Shown: positions 26,669-37,443 of the stretch, in pieces
How the letters are laid out: each line of letters begins with the position of its first letter
Numbering within the stretch: position 1 is the first letter of the stretch
Origin: Chlorella sorokiniana
Lineage: Eukaryota; Chlorophyta; Trebouxiophyceae; Chlorellales; Chlorellaceae
Assembly: GCA_025917655.1 (NCBI GenBank)
Contig: CP084608.1
Location: forward strand, 620,001-684,000
Length of the DNA: 64,000 nucleotides
Reading direction: 5' to 3'
Notes under the pieces: model-generated
Seen by the model: the letters and a program-made list of their open reading frames with translations, nothing else
The model's database searches: none
Told to the model about the DNA's origin: nothing
Made by a program: the position numbers and the translations under genes

Positions 26669-27807
26669 ATGCATGTGCTGGTCTTTCTGGCAGCCGGACT
26701 ACTTGTGCTAGGAGGAGGCGGTGAGTGTCGCATGGCGGAGTGGACGCACGCACATGCGTGCCCGCTTTGGTTTGCGTGCAATTGTGGTTCCCCAAAACGA
26801 TCCACTGCTGGCTTAGAAGTAGGCGGCAGCTTCGGCGGTTCGCACGTGCTGTTGCCGGCGGCCCTTTGGTATCGAACGTCGCCAGCGTCCTTTCCCCTTG
26901 CCAGCAATTGCTGCAACGCGATTGTGATGGATAGTGTGCAACCGCGGTTGTGGTGCAGGGGTCCTGCCGGCTGCAGCGGCGGCCAGCAGCGCTGCCGCAG
27001 GAGCTGCGCCCCCTACAATTGATAGGCTGGTTGCGTCACGATGGATTCCCAAAGGGCAGGGCTATGACTGGAGCCGTGCAGGCTATGCAGGTAGGACAGA
27101 GCGCAACACCAAGTAACAGGAGCGCGCCCTGACGGTCCCCGAGCTGACCGCTCGCGGCTCTGCCGCCACTCCGCAGGCGGCGAGCGACCCATTCCGTCGC
27201 TGCCAAGCGCCAGGGTGTTCAACGTGAAGCGCCTGGGGGCCAAGGGCGACGGCGTGGCGCTGGACGATAAGCCGGTGCAGGTGCATCGCTGCCCTGGGGC
27301 TGCCGCTGTCCTGCCGCTGAGGCGGGGTGCCGGAAGCAGCCTGTCGGGATGGTCCAACCAACCACCTGCCTGCTTGCAACCGGCCGCCCGGCACTCTCCC
27401 TGCAGGCTGCCCTGCGCCAGGCGCTGGCCAGCCCCAGCGGCGGCATGGTTTTCTTCCCGCGGGGACCTACCGGCTGAGCCAGCCGCTGTACGCAAACGCG
27501 AGCGGCATTGTACTGCGGGGCGCAGGGCGCGACCGCACCCGCCTGGTCTTCACCAGGTCCCTCTCGCAGGTGTACGGCGCGCAGTGGGGCGTGAACAAGT
27601 GCACAGGTTGTTAGCTGCGTTGACGACCGTTGCGCGTGGGTGTCCGAGCTGAGGCAAAAAGGGTGGGGAGTCGCCGCCCGTAGCTGCGGGATCTCTCGGC
27701 GGCCGGATCCTGCAGCCAGGCTCCTGCCCACGCACTGCTTGCACCTGCAGGGCTGCCCACGGCGCTGTGGAGTGCGGGTGGGGCACTCATCATGTTCAGG
27801 TGAGTGA

Positions 27808-27858
<51 letters not shown>

Positions 27859-30800
27859 TGGGGGGGGGGGGACGGGGGCGGGGGCGCGGGGCTTGCCCCT
27901 TGTGGACGACAGGGGGCAGCCATCTGCACTGCTGGCTGGCTGCTGAGGCCGCCTGAACTTGGTAGGGGAGGAGGCTGGCACAGGCTGCCGGCTCTGCTGC
28001 TGCAGCCAGCCGCCCTTGATTACGCTGTGACGGCCGTGCCCTGGCATCATATGCTGCAGCGGCAGCAAGAAATCGATGTACCGCGAGGTGACCCGGGTAG
28101 TGACCCGCACAGTTATGCAGCCCGGGACCACCCGCCTGCCGGTGAGCGCGGCTCCGGCCCCTGCGCCAGACCCTCAGGGCTGCGTCCGCTGTTGACAGCG
28201 CTGCCCATTGTTGGCTGTGGCGGGCCTCCTGCCCAGGGCTCCTCCCGGCTCGCCCGCCGTGTCACGCCCCGTCCACACAACACCCGGCCTGGTTTCCCGG
28301 GCCTGCCAGCAACAACCCGCCTGCCCCGTTCCCCTGCCGTGGCCGCGACCAGGTTGCCTCCACCCGCGGGATCAGGCCGGGTCAGTGGCTGACGCTCATC
28401 CTTGATGACGCCTCCACCGCGCCCAGGCCAGGTGCGCTGCCCCTGGGTGGATCCTCTGTTGGAGAGTGGCGCGCTGCTGCTCGGCGTCGATGGGGGCTCG
28501 TGCCCAGGGCTGCGCCGATTGTGCTGAACGCCCTCCATGCCAGGCTGCTTGTTGCTGGGTTGTTGTAAGCCAGCGCATGCAGCCCAGCGCCCCACCCGAT
28601 GGCTTTGCCCCGCTCTGTCTTCCTCCCCCTCCCATTGCGGCGCGGCTGCAGCCGAGGAGTGTGACAACGTGAACAACGTGTACAACAGGACGCGGCCCCC
28701 GCCCGCGAGGAGCGGCAGCGCGATGCTCGTGCGGCCGCTGCCGCCGTGGGTGGCGGGGGATCCGCTGGTGCAGGATGCGCTGGAGCTGATGCAGGCTGGG
28801 GAGGGCGGCGGCGTCAGCGTGGCCCAGGTGTGGCTGCAGCAGGCTCGTGCTGTTTTGGGCATCGTCCCAGCGGCCTGCGGGAGCTCAGCAGCCCTGCCCC
28901 CAGCTGGCGCGCAGTGGCTCCGCGGTGTGGGCTGAGGCGCTTGCTTGCACTCCCCACCCCCGAGCAGGCCGCCATGTTGGATGCCGAGTTCGCGGCGGCA
29001 AACGGCGCCGATGCGGGCGCGGCGCTGGCGGAGCGCGGGACCATCGCGGCCTGGGTGTACGGCAACAACGTGGTGGACAGGGTGGGGATGCGCTTTGAGC
29101 AGCAGACCCTGCGGCCGCTGCGAACGCTTGGATGACGCCAGCTGCTTGCGAGGCAGCAGCCGCTGTTACGAGTGAAGGAAACTCGGGCAAGCTCCGTGGC
29201 CACCCCTCAAAACCACGCTGGCATGGAACCGCCCCTGCTGGCGCCGGCCTTTGCGCCGTCCAGCGGCGGCCGCTCGTGCACGCGCGGCTGCCCAACCCTG
29301 GCTGCCCTCGACGTGCTGCAGCGGCGGCCCCGGCGCCATCAACCCGGGGCCGTGCGCATGGCGTTCCGCGTGAAGCGGGTGGGGCGGGGCTTCATCGTGA
29401 CCGATCGAGACATCATCTACCCAAGTGAGCCAGCTGCAGGGGGCATACAGGGAAAGCGAGGGACTGTGAACAAGACGCCGCCTCTGCTGGCGGGCAAGCT
29501 CCATCTTGCGTGCTGATGGTTCTCGAGTGCCACCACAGTCAGCAAGCACCCTCCTCGTGACTTGCAGGGTCTGCTCGCTCACATGCCTGCCGCTCTGTCC
29601 TCCCCCTGCCCCCTTCCCTGTCCCCCCCCCCCTTGCAGTCAAGCCGGGTTGGAAGGCGGTGCTGGCGCTGTACAGCCCCGGCATCCAGGAGAGCGGCATC
29701 GAGCGGCTGACCATCGCCTTCCCCAAGCCAGGCCGCTTCCAGGGCCACTTCACAGACAGGTGCGCTGCCGGGCTGCCTTTCCTGCACCCGCAGCCGCTCG
29801 TACAGCGCTGCTGCAACGCCCATACCCCTCCCATGCTTGTCCTGCGGCTGTGCACGAGGCCCGGGCCAGCAGCCTGCCCCCTCGCTGCTGCGCCCTACAA
29901 GTGCCTCCCGCCCCCCCCCGCACACACACACATACGCGCTCACGCTGCGCGTGCACCACACCTCCTCTCAGGGGTTTCAACGCCATCCAGTTCATGTCTG
30001 TGGCCAACTGCTGGGCTCGCGACCTGCGCATCCTCAGCGCCGACAACGCGCTGGTGCTGACGCGGGCGGACTTCACAACACTGAGCGGTGCGCACGGGGG
30101 GCCAGCCCGGGAGCACTCAAGTGACCCACACGCCGGCATTTGAACATTTCGCATGCGGGACGCTAGACGGGCCCCTTGTTGTTCGGTCGGGGTGTGCTGC
30201 CAGAGCCTGGGCGAGTTGTGCTATGCCGGCAGGGTCCGCCCTGGGTCCTGGCAGCCCCACGCGCCACAACCTGATTGTGTGGTCCGCCGTCCCCCTCTTG
30301 GGGCCCTCCAGCCTATCCCCCCAATCACGCCTGTGCTTCTGAACCCGCCACTGCAACCCTTGCTGGCGCAGACATCACCGTCGACAGCGTGGACCGCACG
30401 ATCGACGACGGCAGGGATGTGAACGGGCACAACGGCATCGTCATGGCAAACAACGGCCAGGGCGTGCTCGTGAGAAAGTGAGGCGCTCACCGTGCCCTGG
30501 GCTGCTGGGCTGCTGGGTGGCGGGCGGCCAGGAGCCGGGCAGCGCTGGCCGGGGCTGGAACACACACGCCGTGCCCGTGCTTCCCATGCCCACCCCGCAG
30601 CTTCGACGTCAGGCGGCGGTACATCCACGACGTCAGCGTGGCCAACTCGCAGAAGCTGAGCGTGTTTGCGAGGGGGCAGGGCGGGGACATCAACATGGAC
30701 CACCACCGAGCGGGTGTGTGCCGTGTGTGCGTGTGTATGTATGTGTGTGTGGGTTGGGGTCGGGGGCGTCGCAGGGTGCACATGTGTTGGGGAGGGGGAA

Positions 30801-31649
30801 GGTTGGGTGGGGGGTTGGGGGGCGGGGGGGCGGGGGCTGCACATTTGTGGGGGAGGGGGAGGTGTGTGTGTGTGTGTGTGTGCAGTGGGGACGGGGGACC
30901 ACGGGTATGCCTGCTGGGGCGAAGGTGGATTGTCCAACCACACAGTCTGGCATGCACGGGACATAGTGCCGCTAGCGGCGGGGGACGCGCGGGCCTGCGG
31001 AGCACGCACCCTGCCTGCAGCACCACCCCCAATCACTCGGCAGGCAGGCAGGGCCGCAGCCGCCGCCGTTGCACCCGCTGCTGCCGGCGTGCTGAGGGAT
31101 GCGTCCCAACGCAGCGCTTGCCTGCGCCCTCCCCGCTCCCGCAGGCCCCATGGCCAACCTGTTCAGCGACATCTCGCTCGGCCGCTGCACGCGCGCCTTC
31201 AAGTCAGGGGGCCGCAGGGACCGGGCGCCCACACGGGGCGGGGCGCCACGTTCTGGAACCTGCGTTGCGATGCGGGAAGCCGGTGCCGCTGCCGAGCTGC
31301 GACTTTGGGCCCAACCTCAGCTTTGTGCTGCCGCGGTGGACGGGCGGGCAGGTGGGCGGGGCCGACAGGCGACGCAGCGATACCTGGGGCGCGGCAAATT
31401 TTGCAGGCTCTGCTCGCGTTGTCGACGGGCGGCGGCGCACCCTGCGCAGCTAGATGTTTCCAGTTGTTGGAGGGGCCCGGCTCTAGGCTCTCACTTAGTA
31501 CCGTGTTGAGGCATGTGTATAGCCCTGCCCTTCCGCAGTGCAACGAGTCCAGGTGGCAGGTGATGAGCTGGCAGCCGCCCATGCCGGCAGACCTGCTCCA
31601 AGCGCAGGTGGCGCTGCGCCGCAGCGAGGAGCGGCGGCGGGCTGGGTGA
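26669..31649 (+). CDS. Secreted parallel beta-helix protein, pectate-lyase superfamily
   Basis: The start at 26669 opens a signal peptide (MHVLVFLAAGLLVLGGG). The exon ends before gtgagt and joins the exon at 26959 in phase (GVLPAAAAASSAAAGAAPP). Then come GYDWSRAGYAG, the family signature VFNVKRLGAKGDGVALDD (near 27215), GGMVFFPRGTY and LSQPLYANASGIVLRGAG, the classic opening of a pectate-lyase-3/GH28-like beta-helix. Later short exons encode successive rungs: GIERLTIAFPKPG (29695), FNAIQFMSVANCWARDLRI (29977), DITVDSVDRTIDDG (30372), RYIHDVSVANSQKLSVFARG (30613), PMANLFSDISLGRC (31146), TGRGATFWNLRCD and ESRWQVMSWQPP. It ends at 31649. The protein probably binds or cleaves an extracellular polysaccharide. 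I cannot point to a catalytic triad, so enzyme activity is unproven. Small frame shifts occur near 27470 and 31230. Confidence 0.85.
27809..27855. repeat. TG microsatellite (about 23 units) just after a splice donor
   Basis: This is the longest pure dinucleotide repeat seen here. It begins about 10 bases after the donor gtgagt of the exon ending near 27798 in the beta-helix gene, and is followed by a T run and a G run. Confidence 0.9.
30714..30885. repeat. GT/G-rich intron of the beta-helix gene
   Basis: Two GT microsatellite blocks (about 30714-30752 and 30862-30882) flank strongly G-rich sequence in the intron after RAGQGGDINMDHHRA-type coding sequence. On the plus strand the 5' half is G-rich and the 3' end is C-rich. 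Confidence 0.7.
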
Positions 31650-32075
31650 GCCATCAACCTGCGCTGTGATGCGCCTGCTGGTACCCTGTACGCGCTGTGG
31701 ACTCCGATGCCACTTGCCACACCTGCTTTGTCGTGGTTGAAAGCCAGCCTGTTGGTTTCCCATGCGGCATCCTGCTGCAAAGCATCCTTTTGATCAGCAC
31801 CTTGGTAACGCACGTGGCTTGCACAGTTCAAGCAAGTTGAGGCAAGCGACTGATCAGTGCAATAGTGCCAGGCAACAACTGATCAGGAGGACAAAGAACG
31901 AAGCGGTCAACCAGTTCTGAAAGGGCACATGACGCAGGAGGATCACAAAGAGCGCATGCAGCTGCCGGGTGACGAGGGCCCGTGTGGCGCAGAGGGCAGG
32001 GAAGGACGGCACAAGCCTTGAGGCGTACGCAAGGGCTGGGCAGGGCGAGCTTCGCCTGTGCTGTACCGCTTCTTC
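31650..32075. other. Convergent intergenic region
   Basis: About 430 bp between the stop codons of two convergent genes, expected to hold both 3' UTRs. It contains no supported feature. Confidence 0.6.
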
Positions 32076-35000
32076 TCAAAAGCGGTACGACTCCCACACC
32101 TCGTACGGCTGCGCCACGCCGAACTTGGGGGCGGGCTGAATCACACGCACGTACAGGTTGTGTGTGCGCCAGCGCCCGTATGCCTGATACCCCACAATCT
32201 TGCCGTTGATGCGGCGCGGCTCGCCAAAGCAGGGGTACGCGATGCGCACTGGGAGGGGGGCAGGGGGCAGGCAGGCAGGCAGGCGTTAAGGTGGTGGGCG
32301 CATGAGGTGGGCTCAGCAGGCTCAGCAGCATGGGCTTGGCAGGGCGCAAGGCTCCAAGAGCAGCAGCGATGCGACAGGTGCCTGTCGTGGCGCGGGCGGA
32401 AGGCAGAGGGTACTCCCCAGCCACCCGCCCCGCTTTTCTCACTCACACTCCCCCTGGGGTGCACCCAAACCCACAAACACACGTGTGCACACATCTTTGC
32501 CAGCTCACGGAGCATGCACGGCAGCGAGCCAGCCACCACAACTGGCACGCGTGCTGCAGGCGGCGTGCCCCCCCCCCCCCACACACACCCCACCCCCATC
32601 CGCACCCACCCGACAGGAACCACTGGTTGCCGGACACCAGCTGGTAGCAGGCCTTCTGGAACTTGATGAGGGGGAGGCGTAGAGGCGGTAGTCGCGCCCG
32701 CACACCGCGTACACCTTGTTGTTCTCGAGGTACGCGTCCAGCCCCTTCTTCACCATGAACACCAGGCGGTAGTCGTTGAGCGGCTGCACCGGGGGCGCCC
32801 ACCAGGCCCGCGCAGCCAAGGTCGCCCTGCAGGGGGAGCCAGCGAGGCGGAGGGGGTGTGGGCAGAGGCCGGCGCAGGGTGGGGCCACCGGGAGGAGCGA
32901 GCGGGCTGGGGGTGCGGCTCTGCGGCGGGAGCTAGCTGGCCCTCGCGGCAGGCTGTAGCTGGCCCTCGCGGCAGGCTGGTCGAGTGGCGGCAGTTAGGGC
33001 GGCGGGCCTCACGCGCTCGCCGCACGCGGAGCAGGCGCGGCCGGACAGGGGCGTGAACGGGGTGCTCTGCAGCACAAGGGGCACCCCTCAGCCGCGAGGG
33101 GGACGTGTGAAGGGGCCTGGTCGTGTGCGAAGCGCACAGCGGCGCCGGGGCAGCCAAGAGCAGGGCGACGGCCGCGCTGCGAAGCTCTATGCCACCTGAG
33201 GGTTGGTCTTGGAACCGTCGGGAGGCGAGGGCGGCGGGGGTGAAGGCCTGCAGCGAGGGAAGAGCGGGGGCCGCGACGCGTGAGCGGGCGACTGCGCCCT
33301 CAACACCGGGCGGTGCGCAGGCTTGGCCACAAACACGGGAGCCCCCATGAATTTGCAGCGACGCACGGGGGTGAGGGTGGCGGGGAGGGAATCACGGGCA
33401 TGGGGGCCTGGGCGGAAGGTTGGGCCTTGGGGGCGAGGGGGCGGGCGGGGGCGGGCGGGGGGAAGGCGGAGGGGGCGGCGAGTTGGGCGGCGTGGGGGTT
33501 CCGGCGGAGGGGATGGCGGCTCGGGTTCGGGGGAGGCGAGGGAGGGTCGGGGGCGAAGGAGGAGGGCTGGGTGGGTCTGGCGGGCTGTCGTAGAACGGGG
33601 GCTCAGGCGGGTCGGGGGCGACGGCGGGGAGAGGGAGGCGGCGCGGGCGGGAACTGGTAGTCGCCGGCGCACGTGTAGAGACCTGCACAGCAGGAAAGGC
33701 AGCCCCAACAAGTGCTGGCAAGAGGGAGCAGCCTCCTCAAGCAGAGACGGGGCCCACAGCGCTTGCCAGGATGCCCGAGGACCACAGCGCAGCGTGCGCT
33801 GCCGCCGCTGCCACCGCTCACCGGTGTGCCGCACTTGCCAGAAGTGCTCCCCTTCTGCCCACGGGGAGTACCGCCAGGGTTGGTAGTACACCAGGGTCTG
33901 GTCCGGCGGGAACTCGCCCACCAGCCGGCACTCGCCGTCGGCCTGCAGCAGCAAGCCAAGAGCTGGGAGGGTTGGCTTGCGGTGCTGGCAGGGGCGGCAT
34001 CAGCATGTGTGCAGGGAGGGGGGGAAGCCCTGGACGTCGGCTCGCCCAGCTGGGCGGAAGCTTGGCAGACGGGCAGCCGCGGTGGGGCGGGCGCCGCAGG
34101 GGCACTGGCACGGAGGGGCGACCCACCGCGGAGTTGTCATCGTACAGGAGGCTCCACCACTTGCAGCCGTATGTCTGGCGGCACAGGCGGCAGCAGACTT
34201 CTGGGGTGATGAACTGGCCTGTGTGGGGGCAGGGCACACGACACGACCGCCGATGAGCGCTCGTGGCGCCTTTGAGCGCAGGGTGGGAGGATGCAGCCCA
34301 GTGGGTGGGCACCAGCTGGTGTCGACAACAAGCACGAGTGCGCAGTGCCGCCGCCGCAAGCACGGGGGCGGCGGCTTGCTGTGCGGCAGCGGGGCACCCA
34401 CCGTAGTCGTCGCCAGAGATGGATGGAACCAGGGTGGGGTGGTCTGCAGGGGAGCGGTTGTCACACTAACTGGCTCAGACGCTGCAGCGACGGACTTGCC
34501 AGCAGCAGGCGGGCGCCACAGGCCAGCACGCAGTGCAGCGCTACACGCAGCGGCCGCTCACAGATCCAAGTCGCGTATTCGTTGAACACTTGGTTCTCAA
34601 AAATTCGCACTCGCAGCTTGGCGCGGGAGGCGCCGGCGGCGGTGGGGAGAGCTGTCCTCCTGCTGCAGCTTGCGGCTGCGCAGCCTGATCCTGGCAGCCG
34701 CCTGTGCGCTGTTGTGGCTGTCATCAGGATGTGCATCCAGCTGGTAGCGCTCACGCAGCATGGCCAGGAGAGGGTGCTCCGCAGCGGGCGACCCCACCAC
34801 GGCGTCACCTTCCTCGGCCACGAGAGCCCACCCCACTTGGGGTTGTTGCGGCGTGACAGCCAGGCCCCCATCTGCTGCCTTGAAACCTGTGCAAAGCGCA
34901 ACAATCCCAAATAGGTTCCACCGGGCCGCCGAACGAGCGGGCGTCCGCAGCAACTTTGTCCCGCCTCCCTTCCCTTTAGCCAGCAGCAGCTGCCCGGCGA

Positions 35001-35151
35001 GTAACTCGCGGCTCGGCGATTCAAAAACCGCATAAAGGTTGCCAGGTACGCCTGCAGCAACTGAGGATGATGCTGACAGCCCGTTCTTCGCACCTGAGGT
35101 CATTGCGGCGCGACTCAACATCAACAGAGACCATATCAACGCAAGCCGCAT
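32076..35151 (-). CDS. Secreted PAN/Apple-domain protein with Pro-rich linker
   Basis: The start at 35151 gives a hydrophobic signal-like N-terminus (MRLALIWSLLMLSRAAMTSG). A downstream exon reads GLAVTPQQPQVGWALVAEEGD and then a basic helix. Around 34140-34220, FITPEVCCRLCRQTYGCKWW followed by SLLYDDNSA is a typical PAN/Apple module, in which disulfide-bonded Cys pairs bind protein or carbohydrate. The following exons give CRLVGEFPPDQTLVYYQPW and a block of Pro-rich sequence (33390-33660; SPPPEPPRRPTRR-like). The C-terminal part (32690-32790 and 32078-32240) reads NDYRLVFMVKKGLDAYLENN, FQKACYQLVSGNQWF, RIAYPCFGEPRRINGK and PYEVWESYRF; I do not recognise this domain. The layout suggests a wall-associated or adhesive protein. 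The N-terminal exon structure is uncertain. A one-base deletion is likely near 32672 (ASP to LIKF). Confidence 0.65.
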
Positions 35152-36222
35152 GGCCCGTGCGCTGCCCAGCTCTCCCAGAGGCATCGCGTGGGGGCAGGCC
35201 TCCGGCGACGCTTGCTGGTGAAGTCCGAACCCTTCAAGTGCGAAGCATGCAAGGAGGGCCTGTTTCTGCCCGAGATACGGGGAGAGCTGGGATCCCACCT
35301 CAGGCCTACCTGGCACAGTACCACCGCCCTTCATCCCTGCAACACCCGCAGAGCTCATTCCAGGCTTGGACTGATTTCAGCAATGCCTCTTCCTCGTCTG
35401 ATTCAACCTTGTTTCGCAACATAACATGTGTGACTTCAGCTAGAGTTCCAAGCATCATATTTCACTGACCTCAAAGAGTTGCTCTGCAGGCGGCGCGCCC
35501 GGCATAGTGGATATTTGAAAGGCAGGGCCTGGATTTACTTTCAGTCGCATCACTGCAATATGTATGAAGGGGCACAGGCAGCAAACTGATATAGCAGGAA
35601 TGAGCACAGAGCCCTCACGACCCGCCATATCAGCACTTCAATGGCCGTGTGCGGATACCACGGTGCCAGCCGCACTAACTGCCTCCAACAGTTCCTATCT
35701 GTTGAGCTGCATTGTCTGCCCAGTACTTGAAACGTGCACACTCAATCGTGTACAGTCCGATCAATGGCAGCTAGCGTAAGTGGGCACAGGAACACAATGG
35801 CATATGCAAGCAGCCAGTCGCTTATGTGAGCGCTCCGCCGAAGTGGTCCATGTCTTGTTGTTTGCTGCCGACCGCTGAAGGCATATCCATGTGTGGAGTC
35901 ATGACAGCAACTTGTTTTTCAGGTTGAGCACGACTGCAGCAGAAGCAAAAAGAGCAACAAAGGTACGAAGGGGAATATTGCCAGCTATTCACAGCAAGGA
36001 AATCTGTCGACAGCATCCTGCGCCTGACATCGCACAGCATCGTGATTGCCAGCCCATCCCGCAAACAGCAAAGATGCACCGCCAGACAGCACTCCCCCGT
36101 ATCATATCCGCGCTCACATTTGTACACATCCTCATGCGCGTGGTCAGGTAGCAAGTCAAGCGCAGAGTTGATTGCTTGCCGTAGCTGCACTTAACGAAGG
36201 AGCAGGCTGGGCATGACAGTGT
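35152..36222. other. AT-richer intergenic region
   Basis: About 1.1 kb, visibly poorer in GC than the coding DNA around it. Short open frames on either strand (such as 35550-35741 and 35822-36190, minus) have no domain and no splice support. No tRNA-like box or repeat is seen. Confidence 0.55.
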
Positions 36223-37132
36223 TTAGCCCACCGTGCAACTGAACCTCACGGACAATGAGAGTTTTGAACCAAGCGCACCGGCCTGTTGAGAGGGAGAGTT
36301 CGACATGGCTGGATCGCTGTTGGGCGGTTCAGTCATGCTTGGAGGACCACAGCTGCACACAAACTGTCCAGCATGCGTACCTGTGACTTCGTCTTAGGTT
36401 GCTCCTCAGCAATCCCAGACGATCTGGCAACAGCTGCAGACTTGGCAGGCGCCTTACCGGATGGCGGCTCTGCACAGGGTTGCAGCAGCACAAGAGCGCC
36501 ACATCATGGGCTGCCACGCCACAATGCAACGATCAGGGTGGGACACCTGCAGCAGCCCTCTTGAGCACCATTGCGTGCCTTTGACTGTTGCTCCTGTCTT
36601 GGGCTTCTTGCTGGATGGCCCCGAGGATGCAGCGGCTGTGCGCCCTCCAGAGCTTGCTGCTGCTGGCGCTGCCTCGGCCTTGCGTTTGGGTGTGAGCGCG
36701 GTGCTTACAGGAGCTGCACTCCTCCCCAACCACTGGCGTATCTCGGAGTCTGGGAAAAGTACTTGCTGCTGTCGCCTGGAAATGTGACATAGTGCTGCAG
36801 CCAGGCAGGAAGTGAGCTGGTGTGGGAAGGCAAGTGAGAATCAGGGCGGGCACTGCAGCGGGCGCCGCTGAGGGAGGGCAGTGGGGCGGAGGGCTCCTGT
36901 TCATATGTACTTCTCACGTTATCCTTGTCCTTGCGCTTGCCGACCTTGCCTGCGATGGAACCGACGATATTTCTTGTTGCCAAGTTTGAAAGACACAAGG
37001 TTAGCGCGCGACCGTTCACACTTGTTTACCATCGAAACCCGTGGCGCCTTTTGGCAGCGGATAGGTGGGCCACAAGCTCCGTGGGGCGACAACTTGTTGG
37101 CCGATCAAGTCGTCTGCAGCCTTGGGCGCCAT
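36223..37132 (-). CDS. Small Tudor/PWWP-like nuclear protein
   Basis: The start at 37132 gives MAPKAADDLIGQQVVAPRS, then LWPTYPLPKGATGFDG, a splice donor (gtaaac), and an exon reading KVGKRKDKDN. The next exon gives HYVTFPGDSSKYFF, then PDSEIRQWL after correcting one missing T in a T run near 36757. The order 'G-x-x-V entry strand, basic loop, V-x-F-x-G-D, Y-F, D-S-E-I-x-x-W-L' is typical of Tudor/PWWP-type chromatin reader barrels. It is followed by a Lys/Ala/Ser-rich tail with likely nuclear signals (PKRKAEAAP, SSKKPKTG) and a last basic exon (KAPAKSAAVARS). The stop is 36223 if the final intron near 36280-36380 is spliced, or 36333 if it is read through. It probably binds histone tails or nucleic acid. 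The domain call is by motif shape only. Confidence 0.6.
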
Positions 37133-37443
37133 ACCGCCCCAGTTTTATCATGAAACTGTAAGTTCAACACTGAATACGAGACGCAGACAACGCTGCGCAT
37201 TCCTCTCCATCTGAATTGCTCACTGCGTCGCGGCCTGCCCGGCCACCCATGCAGACGCAGGTGGGAGGGCACAACCGGCGGCTCCAAACGCAAGCGCATT
37301 GCATCATGGAGTGGAAGACCGAGCAGAACAATGGCAGCCTTGCTGAAAACGCGAGTACGTTGCATCACGTACATACAGGCTGTGCGCAACAGGCACCGGC
37401 AAGGCCTTGAGAGGCGCGGTGCGAGCGCCCGACAGCGACCACA

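Noticed and set aside
27809-27855. Long TG repeat as a possible telomere or CRISPR-like array
   Set aside because: It is a plain dinucleotide repeat inside an intron. No TTTAGGG-like unit and no spacer-repeat structure occur.
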